64,000 bases of DNA from an uncultured Erythrobacter sp. (GTDB taxonomy: Bacteria > Pseudomonadota > Alphaproteobacteria > Sphingomonadales > Sphingomonadaceae). The stretch covers positions 806,001-870,000 of the forward strand of contig CANMZA010000001.1 in NCBI GenBank assembly GCA_947502305.1, in the 5' to 3' direction. This document shows positions 25,367 through 35,302 of the stretch, in pieces. The position numbers and the translations under genes are program-made. The notes beneath the pieces were generated by a model that had not been told where the DNA came from, did not search any database, and saw nothing but the letters and a program-made list of their open reading frames with translations. Each line of letters opens with the position of its first letter. Positions within the stretch are counted from its first letter, which is position 1.

Positions 25367-27544
25367 GTGCCCCTGAAGGGTTTCTTGTCAAAAAGTGGTT
25401 CAAGATCGGGGAGGGCGGCGAGCGCTTTGTCTGATGGCGAAAAACTGGCGATGCTGAATGAGCTGGAGCAATCCGGCCTCGGCTGGTTCTGGGCCAGCGA
25501 CGCCAGCGGCAACCTCACCTATATCAGCTCAGCCATTGCAGACCGGATCGAAGTCCCGCTGAGCGAGATTTTGGGACAGCCGCTTGCGTCCGTCTTTGTG
25601 TCCGCCGACAGCGATGGCCGGACCAAATCTTTGCCGTTAATGCTGGGCGCGCATAAGGCGTTTTCCGGCTTTGCCGTTCGCGCTGAAAAGGGCGCAGGCC
25701 ATGCCGTTCTGCGGCTCGCTGGGCAGCCGGTGAGCGACGGCAAGAAATTCATCGGTTTTCGCGGCACCGGTTCCGACATTACGGATGAATATTTCCGCGA
25801 GGAAGAGACCGAGCGGCTGGCGAAATTCGATTCGCTCACCGGCCTATCCAATCGCCATCAAATGAAGCATCGGATTGAGACGACGCTGACCGCGTTTAAG
25901 GCGGCCAAACGCAATTGCGCGGTCATGATGCTCGATCTTGATAAGTTCAAACATGTGAACGACACGCTCGGCCATGCGGCGGGTGATGAACTGCTCAAAC
26001 AAGTGTCTGACCGATTGACGCGGTCCATTGAGGTGGAGTGCGAAGTCGGACGGCTGGGCGGTGATGAATTTCAGGTGATGATCCCGGATATGGATGATCG
26101 CGGGGAATTGGGCGAAATTGCGATGAAGATCATCACGATGCTCAAGCAACCTTACTCGTTGGACGAAGGGCGCTGCGTCATCGGCGCATCGGTTGGGATT
26201 GCTATCGCTCCGCATGACGGGGTGAGCGCGGATGAAGTCGTGCGCTCTGCTGACCTTGCGCTTTATGCTGCCAAGAATGGCGGACGTGGGCAATATCGGT
26301 TCTTCTCCGGAGAATTGGAGAATGAGGCGCTGTTCCGCCGCCGGTTGGAAGAAAATCTCGGCGTGGCGGTTCAGGAAAAACAATTGTTCCTGAAATACGA
26401 ACCGATTGTGACGGCCGAAAACGAAACGGTGCGCACATTAGAGACGCATATTTGCTGGATGCATGATCAGCGCGGGGAAATTGACGAGGAAGAATTCGCC
26501 TCGATCCTCGACGGATCCAGCCAAGTGATCGAGGTTGGCACATGGGCCATCCGCGAGGCATGCGGCCATGCGGCTGGCTGGCCCGACACGGTCCGCGTTG
26601 CGGTCAATGTCCCGGTTGCTTTGTTCGCTGCCGATAGTTTTGTCGATGCGGTTTCGGACGCGTTGAAAGACGCCGATTTGCCCGCGCACCGGCTGGAATT
26701 GGAAATCAGCGAAGCGGTGTTTTTCGGCGATACCAATGCGGTCGATCGCACACTGGCGCAGCTGTTTAAGTTGGGTGTGCGTCTGACGCTTGATGAATTT
26801 GGCAGCGGCTATTCCAGCCTCGCCTATCTGCGCCGCGCGCCGTTCGATTCGATCAAAATTGATGAGGCTCTAGTCAGCGAAGCTGAAGCGCATGACAGCA
26901 ACGATTTGGGCCTGATCCGCGCAATTGTCGCATTGGCCGGCGCGCTGGAAATGGACACAATCGCCAACGGGATTGAGACGACCGAATTGTTCGGGCGGTT
27001 AAAAGAATGCGGCGTTAAACGCATGCAAGGCCCGATCTATTCCGACCCAGTCAGCCGCGAGACGGTTGAAACCGAATTGATCGGCGATGCATGGAAAATC
27101 GTGCCGAGCGGCGACCGCACCAAACGCGCGCGCCGCCGCACCGTGTTCCGTAAGATTCAGGTTATTCACGATGACCATTCTTACGAAGTGACCTTGCGCA
27201 ATCTGTCCAAAACGGGTGCGCTGATCCAAGGGCTCAGCGATGTGCCCAAGGAAACGCAATTTGTTGTCGATCTGGGCGGCGGACAATTGGCGGTCGCCAC
27301 CGTCATCCGCAGCAATGGCGACACGCAAGGTCTCGAATTTGAACAATGGCTGGTGGATGACGGATCGGGCGGATTGTGCACCCGCAACCGCGTCAGCCCC
27401 TACGCCCTAAGCGCCGCCGGAGCCCCGCTCGCCGCGCTGTCACAGGGCGATTACAAAGGCATGGAAGGCGGATTGCTGGGCCAAGGCGGCAGCAGCGTCC
27501 CGCAATTTGGATATGCGGTGCAGCCCAAATTTGAGGCGGCTTGA
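25367..27544 (+). CDS. PAS-GGDEF-EAL-PilZ protein with degenerate EAL domain
   Basis: This 725-residue protein is a tandem paralogue of the preceding gene, with the same domain order. GGDEF is intact at 231-235. In the EAL domain the signature reads ETH at 359-361, the metal pair is D476-E477 (DEFGSGYSSL), and the AEGVE glutamate is Asn534 in ANGIE, although N414 and the ELEIS glutamate remain. Phosphodiesterase activity is therefore unlikely. The PilZ part (KRARRRTVFRK, NLSKTG) is kept. The start is GTG 25367 with AGAGGAAG nine bases upstream; TTG 25361 is too close to that site. It may be a cyclase or a c-di-GMP-sensing partner of its neighbour. Confidence 0.88.
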   Translation: MPLKGFLSKSGSRSGRAASALSDGEKLAMLNELEQSGLGWFWASDASGNLTYISSAIADRIEVPLSEILGQPLASVFVSADSDGRTKSLPLMLGAHKAFSGFAVRAEKGAGHAVLRLAGQPVSDGKKFIGFRGTGSDITDEYFREEETERLAKFDSLTGLSNRHQMKHRIETTLTAFKAAKRNCAVMMLDLDKFKHVNDTLGHAAGDELLKQVSDRLTRSIEVECEVGRLGGDEFQVMIPDMDDRGELGEIAMKIITMLKQPYSLDEGRCVIGASVGIAIAPHDGVSADEVVRSADLALYAAKNGGRGQYRFFSGELENEALFRRRLEENLGVAVQEKQLFLKYEPIVTAENETVRTLETHICWMHDQRGEIDEEEFASILDGSSQVIEVGTWAIREACGHAAGWPDTVRVAVNVPVALFAADSFVDAVSDALKDADLPAHRLELEISEAVFFGDTNAVDRTLAQLFKLGVRLTLDEFGSGYSSLAYLRRAPFDSIKIDEALVSEAEAHDSNDLGLIRAIVALAGALEMDTIANGIETTELFGRLKECGVKRMQGPIYSDPVSRETVETELIGDAWKIVPSGDRTKRARRRTVFRKIQVIHDDHSYEVTLRNLSKTGALIQGLSDVPKETQFVVDLGGGQLAVATVIRSNGDTQGLEFEQWLVDDGSGGLCTRNRVSPYALSAAGAPLAALSQGDYKGMEGGLLGQGGSSVPQFGYAVQPKFEAA

Positions 27545-27717
27545 TACGGGACGTACCCAAGGGATTGGCCTGTGTTTTGGGCGTGATCTGGGGCGTGATT
27601 TGGCGGCGATTCGGGTGGTGATTTTCGCGGCGAAATTCAGGCTGAATAGAAAAGCGGGCGTGTGTTGCATTTTTCTCGAATGACACGGGCGCTGCTCCCC
27701 GCTAAACGCCGTGACAA

Positions 27718-29535
27718 ATGACAGAACTCTCCAAAATTCGCAATTTCAGCATTATTGCTCATATCGACCACGGCAAATCGACCCTGGCCGACCGGCTGAT
27801 CCAATTCACCGGCGGGCTGACTGCACGTGAGATGTCTGCGCAAGTCCTTGATAATATGGACATTGAGAAAGAGCGCGGGATTACAATCAAGGCGCAAACC
27901 GTGCGCCTCAATTACACCGCAAAGGATGGCGAAACCTATCAGCTCAACCTGATGGACACGCCCGGCCATGTTGATTTCGCCTATGAAGTCAGCCGCAGCC
28001 TCGCCGCTTGTGAGGGCGCTTTGCTGGTCGTCGATGCGGCGCAGGGGGTTGAGGCGCAAACGCTCGCCAATGTCTATCAGTCGATTGAGCATGATCACGA
28101 AATCGTGCCGGTGATCAACAAAGTCGATTTGCCCGCCGCCGAACCGGAGCAGGTGCGCAAAGAGATCGAAGAGGTCATCGGTCTCGACGCATCCGAAGCG
28201 GTGTTGGCCAGCGCGAAATCGGGCATTGGGATCGAGGAGATCCTTGAGGAAGTCATCGCCAAAATCCCGCCGCCAAAAGGTGAGCGGGACAAGCCGCTAA
28301 AGGCCAGCCTCGTCGATTCTTGGTACGACCCGTATCTTGGCGTGGTCATTTTGGTGCGCGTGATGGAAGGGGTCTTGAACAAAGGCCTGAATATCAAATT
28401 CATGCAGGGCGGCACGCAGCATTTGATCGACCGGGTCGGCTGCTTCACCCCGAAACGCACCGATCTTGACGAATTGGGGCCGGGCGAAATCGGTTTTATT
28501 ACTGCGCAGATTAAAGAGGTCGAACAGGCCCGCGTCGGCGACACCATCACCACGGTGAAGGGCGGGGCGAGTGAAGCGCTGGCGGGCTATAAAGAGGTTC
28601 AGCCGGTGGTGTTTTGCGGGTTGTTCCCGGTCGATGCTGCTGATTTTGAAAAACTGCGCGAAAGCATCGCGAAATTGCGGCTCAATGATGCCAGTTTCTC
28701 GTTTGAGATGGAATCCAGCGCCGCTTTGGGCTTTGGTTTTCGCGCCGGGTTCCTTGGGCTTTTGCACCTCGAGATTATCCAAGAACGCCTCAGCCGCGAA
28801 TATGATCTGGACCTGATCACGACGGCGCCCTCGGTGGTGTACCGGTTGCAATTGTCGAAATCGAAGACCGAAGAAGCCAAGGAAATCCTGCTCCACAACC
28901 CGGCGGATTGGCCGGATGTGAACCGGATCGACATGATCGAAGAGCCGTGGATCAAGGCGGTGATTTACACCCCCGACGATTACCTCGGCGCGATCCTGAA
29001 ATTGTGCCAAGATCGGCGCGGGGTTCAGACCGATCTGACCTATGTGGGCGGGCGGGCGCAGGTGACCTATGAATTGCCGCTCAACGAAGTGGTGTTTGAT
29101 TTTTACGATCGGCTAAAGTCGATCTCGCGCGGATATGCCTCGTTCGATTACGAGCAAATCGGCCTGCGCGAGGGCGATCTGGTGAAGATGAATATCCTCG
29201 TCAATGCAGAGCCGGTCGATGCCTTGTCTTTGATTGTTCACGCCGGCGTTGCCGAAGAACGCGGGCGCGGCATGTGCGAACGTCTAAAAGACCTGATCCC
29301 GCGCCACCTCTTCAAAATCCCCGTCCAAGCGGCGATCGGCGGTAAAATCATCGCCCGCGAAACCATCGCCGCGATGCGCAAAGATGTGACCGCCAAATGT
29401 TACGGCGGCGACATCAGCCGTAAGAAAAAGCTGCTGGAAAAGCAGAAAAAAGGCAAAGCGAAGATGCGCGAATATGGCAATGTGTCCATCCCGCAAGAGG
29501 CGTTTATCGCAGCCCTGCGGATGGGGGAAGAGTGA
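27718..29535 (+). CDS. lepA: Elongation factor 4 (LepA), translational GTPase
   Basis: The 605-residue protein has AHIDHGKST (G1), DTPGHVDF (G3) and NKVDLP (G4). It also has LepA-specific C-terminal segments, including [15 protein letters not shown] and the terminal ALRMGEE. Length and motifs are standard. It is a ribosome-associated GTPase implicated in back-translocation or biogenesis under stress. It stands alone, with 173 bp of spacer before it and a gene-poor 303 bp after it. Confidence 0.97.
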   Translation: MTELSKIRNFSIIAHIDHGKSTLADRLIQFTGGLTAREMSAQVLDNMDIEKERGITIKAQTVRLNYTAKDGETYQLNLMDTPGHVDFAYEVSRSLAACEGALLVVDAAQGVEAQTLANVYQSIEHDHEIVPVINKVDLPAAEPEQVRKEIEEVIGLDASEAVLASAKSGIGIEEILEEVIAKIPPPKGERDKPLKASLVDSWYDPYLGVVILVRVMEGVLNKGLNIKFMQGGTQHLIDRVGCFTPKRTDLDELGPGEIGFITAQIKEVEQARVGDTITTVKGGASEALAGYKEVQPVVFCGLFPVDAADFEKLRESIAKLRLNDASFSFEMESSAALGFGFRAGFLGLLHLEIIQERLSREYDLDLITTAPSVVYRLQLSKSKTEEAKEILLHNPADWPDVNRIDMIEEPWIKAVIYTPDDYLGAILKLCQDRRGVQTDLTYVGGRAQVTYELPLNEVVFDFYDRLKSISRGYASFDYEQIGLREGDLVKMNILVNAEPVDALSLIVHAGVAEERGRGMCERLKDLIPRHLFKIPVQAAIGGKIIARETIAAMRKDVTAKCYGGDISRKKKLLEKQKKGKAKMREYGNVSIPQEAFIAALRMGEE

Positions 29536-29838
29536 AGCCCCGCGCGTAATCTGAGCATCGCGAAGCGAGCGCAGGCTTACAAGCGAGAGGCTGTAACTCC
29601 GGCCAGCAGGTCGGCCCCGCCGAACCCGACTGACGGCACGCGGCGTATGGAGTGGCCGCGAAGCGGACACGGAACGGCGCGTGGCGGCTATGTGACGAAC
29701 ATTTCTAGCGACCAGATCTGCTTACCTGCTGCGAAGAATTCCTCAATCTTTACAGCTTGTTTCCCGGGATCATTATTGCACCGTAGGCGTTAGTACGGCT
29801 AAGTCATAGCGATCCTCAGAAAATCCTAGGAGCAAGTA
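29536..29838. other. Gene-poor spacer between lepA and the RTX-type gene
   Basis: No convincing coding frame, tRNA or long repeat was seen in these 303 bp. The first 150 bp are GC-rich with short dyads such as TCGC-GAA-GCGA and resemble decayed coding or repetitive DNA. The second half is AT-richer and probably holds the promoter of the next gene. A good AGGAG site precedes ATG 29839. Confidence 0.5.
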
Positions 29839-31812
29839 ATGCCATCCACCCTCATGCTAGAAAACGCGGGCCCGGGCGAAGCCCGTATCAGCGAGGATGG
29901 CCTGCGTATTTATTCCGCAGGATCAGATGGTGTTTTGCGCATTTATGACGTTCTAACGGGAGAATTGATTTCAGAGGTTGAGATCGCCGATAGCTTAGGT
30001 GCAATGGATCTGAGCCCCGATGGTGGAACATTAGTCGTCGTGGATGGGACAGAACAGACGATGTACATCGTCAATCTGCTGCAATCCAACGAAGTGACTG
30101 CTTTCGATTATGGCGTGAACAGCCCTTTCGGACTGATAACCGATCTTGTCGTCCTGCCGACTAATAGAGTCTTATATGTTCAGGGCGAGGTCGGAGACGG
30201 AGAGGGCAATGGGGCACTAGGCACGGTTGAGTTGAACGCTTTGATTTTCAACCTTTTAGGCAGTGTCGTTCGCGGGTCAGTGCTTTCAGAAGGAGATTTT
30301 GGCATTGGTGCTTTGCTCACGCAGCCCACCGGACGGGTCAATGTCGTCAGTGATTTAGGAGCAAATGCGGAAGTCGAGTTAGAAGGGCTCGATCATACAA
30401 TTCAAGGATTGTCATTCCGGTACGCCGCCGTTTCTGTTCCTGATTCCGGAATTAGTATCTTCAATGTTGATCAGTTCGCAGGCAACCTGTTGGAGCCGGT
30501 CATAGACCTGACCGATTTCAATTTTGGTACAGTAAGCGAACTTGCATTTAGCGAGAATTCCGAATTGCTCTATGTCCTCGGACAAGGTGGCAGCACTATC
30601 TTCGCCGTGCAGACCAGTGATTGGAGTCTTGCAGAAAGGTTCGAAACCGGTTTGCAAGTCTCTGATATTTCAGACAATATTGTGACGTTGCTGGTCGATC
30701 CTCGCGGTCAATTTTTCACAATTGAGGCAGGCGGCGCTCTCACCGTTCTGGAAAATCCGAGCGCGCCCGATATTGAGGGGAGCGAGTTTCCTGATCAATT
30801 GGCTGGCACCGCATTTGGCGATGTAATTTCTGGCTTTGATGGCAATGATGAAATCTTAGCAGGCGGCGGCGCTGACTTCATCAATGGCGGGACCGGTATT
30901 GACCGAATAGACGGCGGTTCAAATGTCGACACAGTCGTGGTTGATGGCAATTTTGCCGATTATACGATCACGCAAATTGTGACGGGCCGATTTGAAATTT
31001 CGGACGGGCAAGACCCCAATCAAGGCGGGTCTCTCGATGATGTGACGAATGTTGAATTCGTGCAATTTGACGATCAGACTCTACGCCTCCTTCGCGGCGA
31101 AGGCGTCAGCGTCACATTCGATACGGCTGACACCTCCGCCTATCAATCGGCCATGAACGCGGTCCGCGATTTTGATGGCAATGATTTGGGCGGGGAAGGT
31201 TCGTGGCTTCGTATCGGAGAGGCCGATGTGAACGGTGACGGTGATATTGACCAGATCGTCGTGAACAGAGAGATTGGCCGTTTCGCAACCATTGGCACGG
31301 CGCCAGACGGTCTTGTCTATTTCGAAGATTTCAGTTGGTCTGGCGAGACTCGCGTGGCTGGTATCTATATCGATCCCTTTGTCGCCAATGGCAGTGTTGA
31401 GCAGGGCAGCGAATTTGATAGCCAGCGCCGTTTCCAGAACGATCTTGAGATTGAGAATATCAACCGCGTCCTAGGCGCGGACGACTATAATGGCGACGGA
31501 ATCCAAGAGGTCTATTTCGCTCTGACTGATGGCACTGCATTTCTTCAAGCTTTGATGCATGATGATGGAAATATTCGCTTCGCAAATTATCAGTCTGAAC
31601 AGCAGGTGCGCGATTACCTGACCGCCAATGGCTTTGATGAAAACACCTTTGGCGATTGGTTCGGCAGTTCGGCGGGCGCGGAACCAGCGAGCGTTCCTGC
31701 CACCAAGGGTGCGCCCGAGGTGATCCATCGAGATTTCGACCCGCAATTGGCATGGCAACCGGGTGAATTCCCTCAATTTGTAGAGGACGTTCCGGTCGAA
31801 TTTTTTGGCTAA
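29839..31812 (+). CDS. Propeller-like protein with RTX calcium-binding repeats
   Basis: This 657-residue acidic protein has no Sec signal. Residues 1-310 contain repeated beta units of the type LRIYDVLTGELI and MDLSPDGGTLVVVDG, as in WD40/lactonase-like propellers. Residues 322-370 hold RTX-like glycine/aspartate repeats (GFDGNDEILAGGGADFING, then GGTGIDRIDGG). Later come two EF-hand-like loops, DVNGDGDID near 465 and DYNGDGIQE near 550. RTX proteins are usually exported by type I secretion using an uncleaved C-terminal signal; here the end is VPVEFFG. No transporter genes are adjacent. Codon use looks less GC-biased than its neighbours, hinting at transfer. Confidence 0.78.
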   Translation: MPSTLMLENAGPGEARISEDGLRIYSAGSDGVLRIYDVLTGELISEVEIADSLGAMDLSPDGGTLVVVDGTEQTMYIVNLLQSNEVTAFDYGVNSPFGLITDLVVLPTNRVLYVQGEVGDGEGNGALGTVELNALIFNLLGSVVRGSVLSEGDFGIGALLTQPTGRVNVVSDLGANAEVELEGLDHTIQGLSFRYAAVSVPDSGISIFNVDQFAGNLLEPVIDLTDFNFGTVSELAFSENSELLYVLGQGGSTIFAVQTSDWSLAERFETGLQVSDISDNIVTLLVDPRGQFFTIEAGGALTVLENPSAPDIEGSEFPDQLAGTAFGDVISGFDGNDEILAGGGADFINGGTGIDRIDGGSNVDTVVVDGNFADYTITQIVTGRFEISDGQDPNQGGSLDDVTNVEFVQFDDQTLRLLRGEGVSVTFDTADTSAYQSAMNAVRDFDGNDLGGEGSWLRIGEADVNGDGDIDQIVVNREIGRFATIGTAPDGLVYFEDFSWSGETRVAGIYIDPFVANGSVEQGSEFDSQRRFQNDLEIENINRVLGADDYNGDGIQEVYFALTDGTAFLQALMHDDGNIRFANYQSEQQVRDYLTANGFDENTFGDWFGSSAGAEPASVPATKGAPEVIHRDFDPQLAWQPGEFPQFVEDVPVEFFG

Positions 31813-32170
31813 GGAAAGCGGTCTTTTCGGCCCTGATCAGGGGGAAAATCGTTTTCCTACAGGCGTGTAAGCGCGTATCGCGGCGAGCATGAAATTCGTC
31901 AAATTCGCTCTTTTGCCTGGTGATCGAATAATCCGATCACAGAGCCGCTTTGTGATCGATTGGTTTTTGGGCCTTGGACTGTGTGTCAGGTGTGTCAGGC
32001 GGGCGCGTTTGGCGCTGTGGGCCGCGCGGGCATCTGGCGGCGCGGGCGGCCGGTTGCGCGGCGGGGTGGCCGGCTTCGCGGTGAGGGGTTTCGCCGGTTG
32101 CGTTTCGAACTGCGCATATCGCGGCAACCTTCACTTGGCGTTCACGTCTCTGCTGGTTATACGCGGGTCC
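31813..32170. other. Spacer upstream of bamD with several dyads
   Basis: No gene is supported here; an open frame that continues into bamD from 31889 lacks any familiar sequence. Seen are a 12-bp palindrome CCCTGATCAGGG at 31831-31842, a GGAAAA-TCG-TTTTCC hairpin at 31843-31857, and three copies of GTGATCG in alternating orientation at 31920-31926, 31934-31940 and 31952-31958. A GC-rich stretch follows. The bamD promoter should lie here. Confidence 0.45.
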
Positions 32171-32965
32171 ATGAAAACCGCATTCACCGCTCAACTGACC
32201 CGTGCCGCCATCCTTGGCGCGGCGCTGACTGCCACCGCTGCCTGCTCGGGCGGCTCTGCGAATGAAGACGTCGCCTATGTCGCGCGCGATGTCGAATCGC
32301 TGTATGGAGAGGCGCAGCGCAGGCTGGATGGGGGCAACACGATCCTCGCCGCGGCGTTGTTTGATGAGGTTGAGCGTCAGCACCCGTATTCGCCATGGGC
32401 ACGGCGTGCGCAGTTGATGAGTGCGTTTAGCTACTACATTGCGCGCGATTACAACAAAGCGATCCAGAATTCTCAGCGGTTCTTGTCGATCCATCCTGGC
32501 AACAAAGACGCGCCCTATGCCTATTACCTGATCGCGCTGTCTTATTATGAGCAAATCAGCGATGTGAACCGCGATCAGTCGATCACGGAGCAGGCGCAGA
32601 TTGCGCTGCGCGAAGTGAACCGCCGTTTCCCTCAGACCGAATATGCCGCCGATGCGCGGTTGAAATTGGATCTGGTGTCTGACCACTTGGCGGGCAAAGA
32701 GATGGAAATTGGGCGCTATTATCAGCGTTCCGGGCGCTGGCTTGCGGCGGCCTTGCGGTTCCGCAATGTGGTGGAAGAGTTTGAGACGACCAGCCACACG
32801 CCAGAGGCTTTGTACCGTTTGACCGAAAGCAGCCTGGCGCTGGGTATCCGCGAAGAAGCGGTGAAATATGCGGCCGTTTTGGGCGCGAACTATCCCGGTA
32901 CGGAATGGTATGAGAAAGCGTTCGAGCTGGTCGGCGATCATGCGAGCGACGTCACACCGTCCTAA
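32171..32965 (+). CDS. bamD: Outer membrane assembly lipoprotein BamD
   Basis: The protein is 264 residues from ATG 32171, with a lipoprotein signal ending TAAC (Cys24). TPR-like helical repeats then fill the chain (SLYGEAQRRLDGGNTILA, YNKAIQNSQRFLSIHPG, EALYRLTESSLALG). Segments such as ERQHPYSPWARRAQLM and HPGNKDAPYAYYL are characteristic of BamD/ComL. It is an essential partner of BamA in folding outer-membrane proteins. The longer frame from 31889 was rejected because it would bury the lipoprotein signal. recN follows, a common alphaproteobacterial order. Confidence 0.94.
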   Translation: MKTAFTAQLTRAAILGAALTATAACSGGSANEDVAYVARDVESLYGEAQRRLDGGNTILAAALFDEVERQHPYSPWARRAQLMSAFSYYIARDYNKAIQNSQRFLSIHPGNKDAPYAYYLIALSYYEQISDVNRDQSITEQAQIALREVNRRFPQTEYAADARLKLDLVSDHLAGKEMEIGRYYQRSGRWLAAALRFRNVVEEFETTSHTPEALYRLTESSLALGIREEAVKYAAVLGANYPGTEWYEKAFELVGDHASDVTPS

Positions 32966-33090
32966 AAGCCGCGTCGCTGCGGGCACCCGGCAGGGCTTGC
33001 GGTCGCTGCGCTGCTGAACTGACGTAAGCTGTTTGCAAAGTCCTGTTGGCACGTGACTAGCTGAGCGGGCTGGGTTAGTGCGGTGATCCT

Positions 33091-34758
33091 ATGCTGACCC
33101 GGCTTTCGATCCGTAACATCGTCCTTATAGAAGCGCTCGATCTCGATTTTGAGCGCGGTCTTGGTGTACTTACGGGGGAAACCGGGGCGGGTAAGTCGAT
33201 CCTGCTTGATGCGGTGGGATTGGTGCTGGGCGACCGGGCGGAAACGGCGTTGGTGCGCGGCGGAGAAGCAAAGGCCAGCGTCACGGCGAGCTTCGACTTT
33301 GCTGAGATGCCAAGCGCGATTGCTGAAGCGCTGGACGATGCGGATATCGATATCGAACCGGGGGAGCCACTGCTGATCAGGCGGCAGGTGAAGGCCGATG
33401 GCGGGTCGAAAGCCTTCGTCAATGATCAGCCAACAAGCGCCGGCCTGCTGAGGGAATTGGCGCCCGCTCTGGTGGAATTGCACGGCCAACATGATGATCG
33501 CGGTCTGGTGAACCCGCGCGGGCATCGGATGCTCTTGGATCGTTATGCTGGGATTGACCTTAGCGCGATTGAGGGCCGCTGGCGCAATTGGGCGAAGACA
33601 GAGGCGCGATTGTCCGAAGCGCGCAGCGCGCAAGAGCAAGCGAAGCTCGACGAGGAATTGCTGACGGCGCATCTGGCTGAATTGACGACGCTTGATCCGA
33701 AAGTGGGTGAGGAAGAGCAGCTCGCAGCCACGCGCACCGATATGCAAAAGGGCGAGAAGCTGTCGGGCGAGCTCGAAACTTTGCGGCATGTGTGGGAGGG
33801 ATCGGACTCGCCGCTTGCCTCTTTGCGCGTTGCGGCGCGCAAGCTGGACCGGATCGCGGGCGAACATGCGATGTTGGCGGATGCGCTCGCCTCGCTGGAT
33901 CGGGCGGTTATCGAAGCGGGTGAGGCGGAGGACAAATTGGAGGCCGCCGCGCGCGCTTTGGTGCATGATCCGGCGGCGCTCGATGCGGCAGAAACGCGGC
34001 TGTTTGAATTGCGCGCAATGGCGCGAAAGCATCGCTGCGACGTGGATGAATTGCCTGAATTGATGCTCGATATGCGCGCCAAATTGGACGTGATTGAGGG
34101 CGGCGATGCAGAACTCAGCGCGTTGGAAGCAGCGGCGAAAGAGGCGCGCGATGCCTATTTGAAAATGGCAGAAAAGGCGCATGGCAAACGCGTCACTGCG
34201 GCCAAGACGCTCGACAAAGCGGTCGCTGCGGAGCTTGCCCCGCTCAAATTGGACGCTGCGCGGTTTCAAACCGCCGTCACCGTGCTGCCCGAAGAAAAAT
34301 GGGGCGCGCATGGCATGGACAGCGCAGAATTTCTGATTGCCACCAATCCCGGCGCCGATTTCGCGCCGCTCGCAAAAATCGCATCGGGCGGCGAATTGTC
34401 GCGTTTCATCCTCGCTTTGAAAGTGGCGCTGGCGGAAAAGGGCGGGGCGGCAACGATTATCTTTGATGAAATTGACCGGGGCGTCGGCGGCGCGGTGGCT
34501 TCGGCTATTGGTGAACGTCTGGCGCGGCTCGCGAGCGAAGAAGGGCAATTGCTGGCTGTCACGCATAGCCCCCAAGTCGCGGCGCGCGGCGGCAAGCATT
34601 ACCTGATCGCCAAAGCATCCAGCGGCACCGTAACGAAGACCAGCGTTGCGGCGCTTGACCAAGCCGGACGGCAAGAAGAGATCGCGCGGATGCTGTCGGG
34701 CGCAGAAGTCACGCCAGAGGCGCGCGCGCAAGCGGACAGGTTGCTGGAGGGCGTTTGA
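33091..34758 (+). CDS. recN: DNA repair protein RecN
   Basis: This 555-residue SMC-like ATPase has Walker A GETGAGKS (29-36) after MLTRLSIRNIVLIEAL, a long coiled-coil middle, and the C-terminal signature SGGELSRFILALK followed by Walker B TIIFDEIDRGVGG and VTHSPQVAARG. It acts in recombinational repair of double-strand breaks. I looked for the alphaproteobacterial LexA box (GTTC-N7-GTTC) in the 125-bp upstream spacer and did not see one. The next gene starts one base after the stop. Confidence 0.96.
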   Translation: MLTRLSIRNIVLIEALDLDFERGLGVLTGETGAGKSILLDAVGLVLGDRAETALVRGGEAKASVTASFDFAEMPSAIAEALDDADIDIEPGEPLLIRRQVKADGGSKAFVNDQPTSAGLLRELAPALVELHGQHDDRGLVNPRGHRMLLDRYAGIDLSAIEGRWRNWAKTEARLSEARSAQEQAKLDEELLTAHLAELTTLDPKVGEEEQLAATRTDMQKGEKLSGELETLRHVWEGSDSPLASLRVAARKLDRIAGEHAMLADALASLDRAVIEAGEAEDKLEAAARALVHDPAALDAAETRLFELRAMARKHRCDVDELPELMLDMRAKLDVIEGGDAELSALEAAAKEARDAYLKMAEKAHGKRVTAAKTLDKAVAAELAPLKLDAARFQTAVTVLPEEKWGAHGMDSAEFLIATNPGADFAPLAKIASGGELSRFILALKVALAEKGGAATIIFDEIDRGVGGAVASAIGERLARLASEEGQLLAVTHSPQVAARGGKHYLIAKASSGTVTKTSVAALDQAGRQEEIARMLSGAEVTPEARAQADRLLEGV

Positions 34759-34759
34759 G

Positions 34760-35257
34760 ATGATTGCGCCCTTGAGCACAGCATCAGTTTTGGCGATGAT
34801 GGCTGCTCAGCCAGAGGCCGAAACGCGCCCACCGATACAGGAATATCCCGTCCAAGCCATCGAAATCGGCGAATGGCCGCTGCATCAGGCGGATGGGGAC
34901 GCTATAGAAGCGATGTTTCGCCGCGAAATCGCCCGTGCGCAGGCGCGCTTTGGTGAGGAGCTAGATTTTATCTGCCTCGGTTATTCCTATGGCGAACCGG
35001 CTGCGGCGATGATGGGGCGTCTTTCTGATACGGGCGCGGTTTTGAAGGGCCGTCTGGCGTGCTCGCCAGAGCGCAACCGGGACTATTTCTCGGTGCTCGT
35101 CGGTCTCAGTACAGTCCGCTGCCAAACGCTCGTTTGCACCGCCAATAGCGATATCAGTTTCGGCTATGTGATAGAGCCGGGGGTCGCAATATCGGCGCAT
35201 AAAACGCCCGATAGCTGGTCTGTCCGATTGAATGAGACGGATGATAACAATGATTAA
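34760..35257 (+). CDS. Hypothetical protein, possibly exported
   Basis: A 165-residue protein with a short hydrophobic start (MIAPLSTASVLAMMAAQPEA) that may be a weak signal peptide. The remainder has three cysteines (in DFICLGYSYG, RLACSPERN and VRCQTLVCTANS) and ends in an acidic asparagine-rich tail. No known domain recognised. It begins one base after the recN stop, so it is probably co-expressed; the longer open frame starting inside recN was rejected. Confidence 0.65.
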   Translation: MIAPLSTASVLAMMAAQPEAETRPPIQEYPVQAIEIGEWPLHQADGDAIEAMFRREIARAQARFGEELDFICLGYSYGEPAAAMMGRLSDTGAVLKGRLACSPERNRDYFSVLVGLSTVRCQTLVCTANSDISFGYVIEPGVAISAHKTPDSWSVRLNETDDNND

Positions 35258-35302
35258 TCGGTGTGCCTGCGCACGGGCGGCAGAGCCGCGGGAAGGTGTA
35301 TG

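Noticed and set aside
31889..32170. Upstream extension of bamD
   Set aside because: It would bury the lipoprotein signal, and its translation is low-complexity arginine/glycine-rich sequence without family resemblance.
33000..33090. LexA-type SOS box before recN
   Set aside because: No GTTC-N7-GTTC or GAAC-N7-GAAC pair was found in the spacer.
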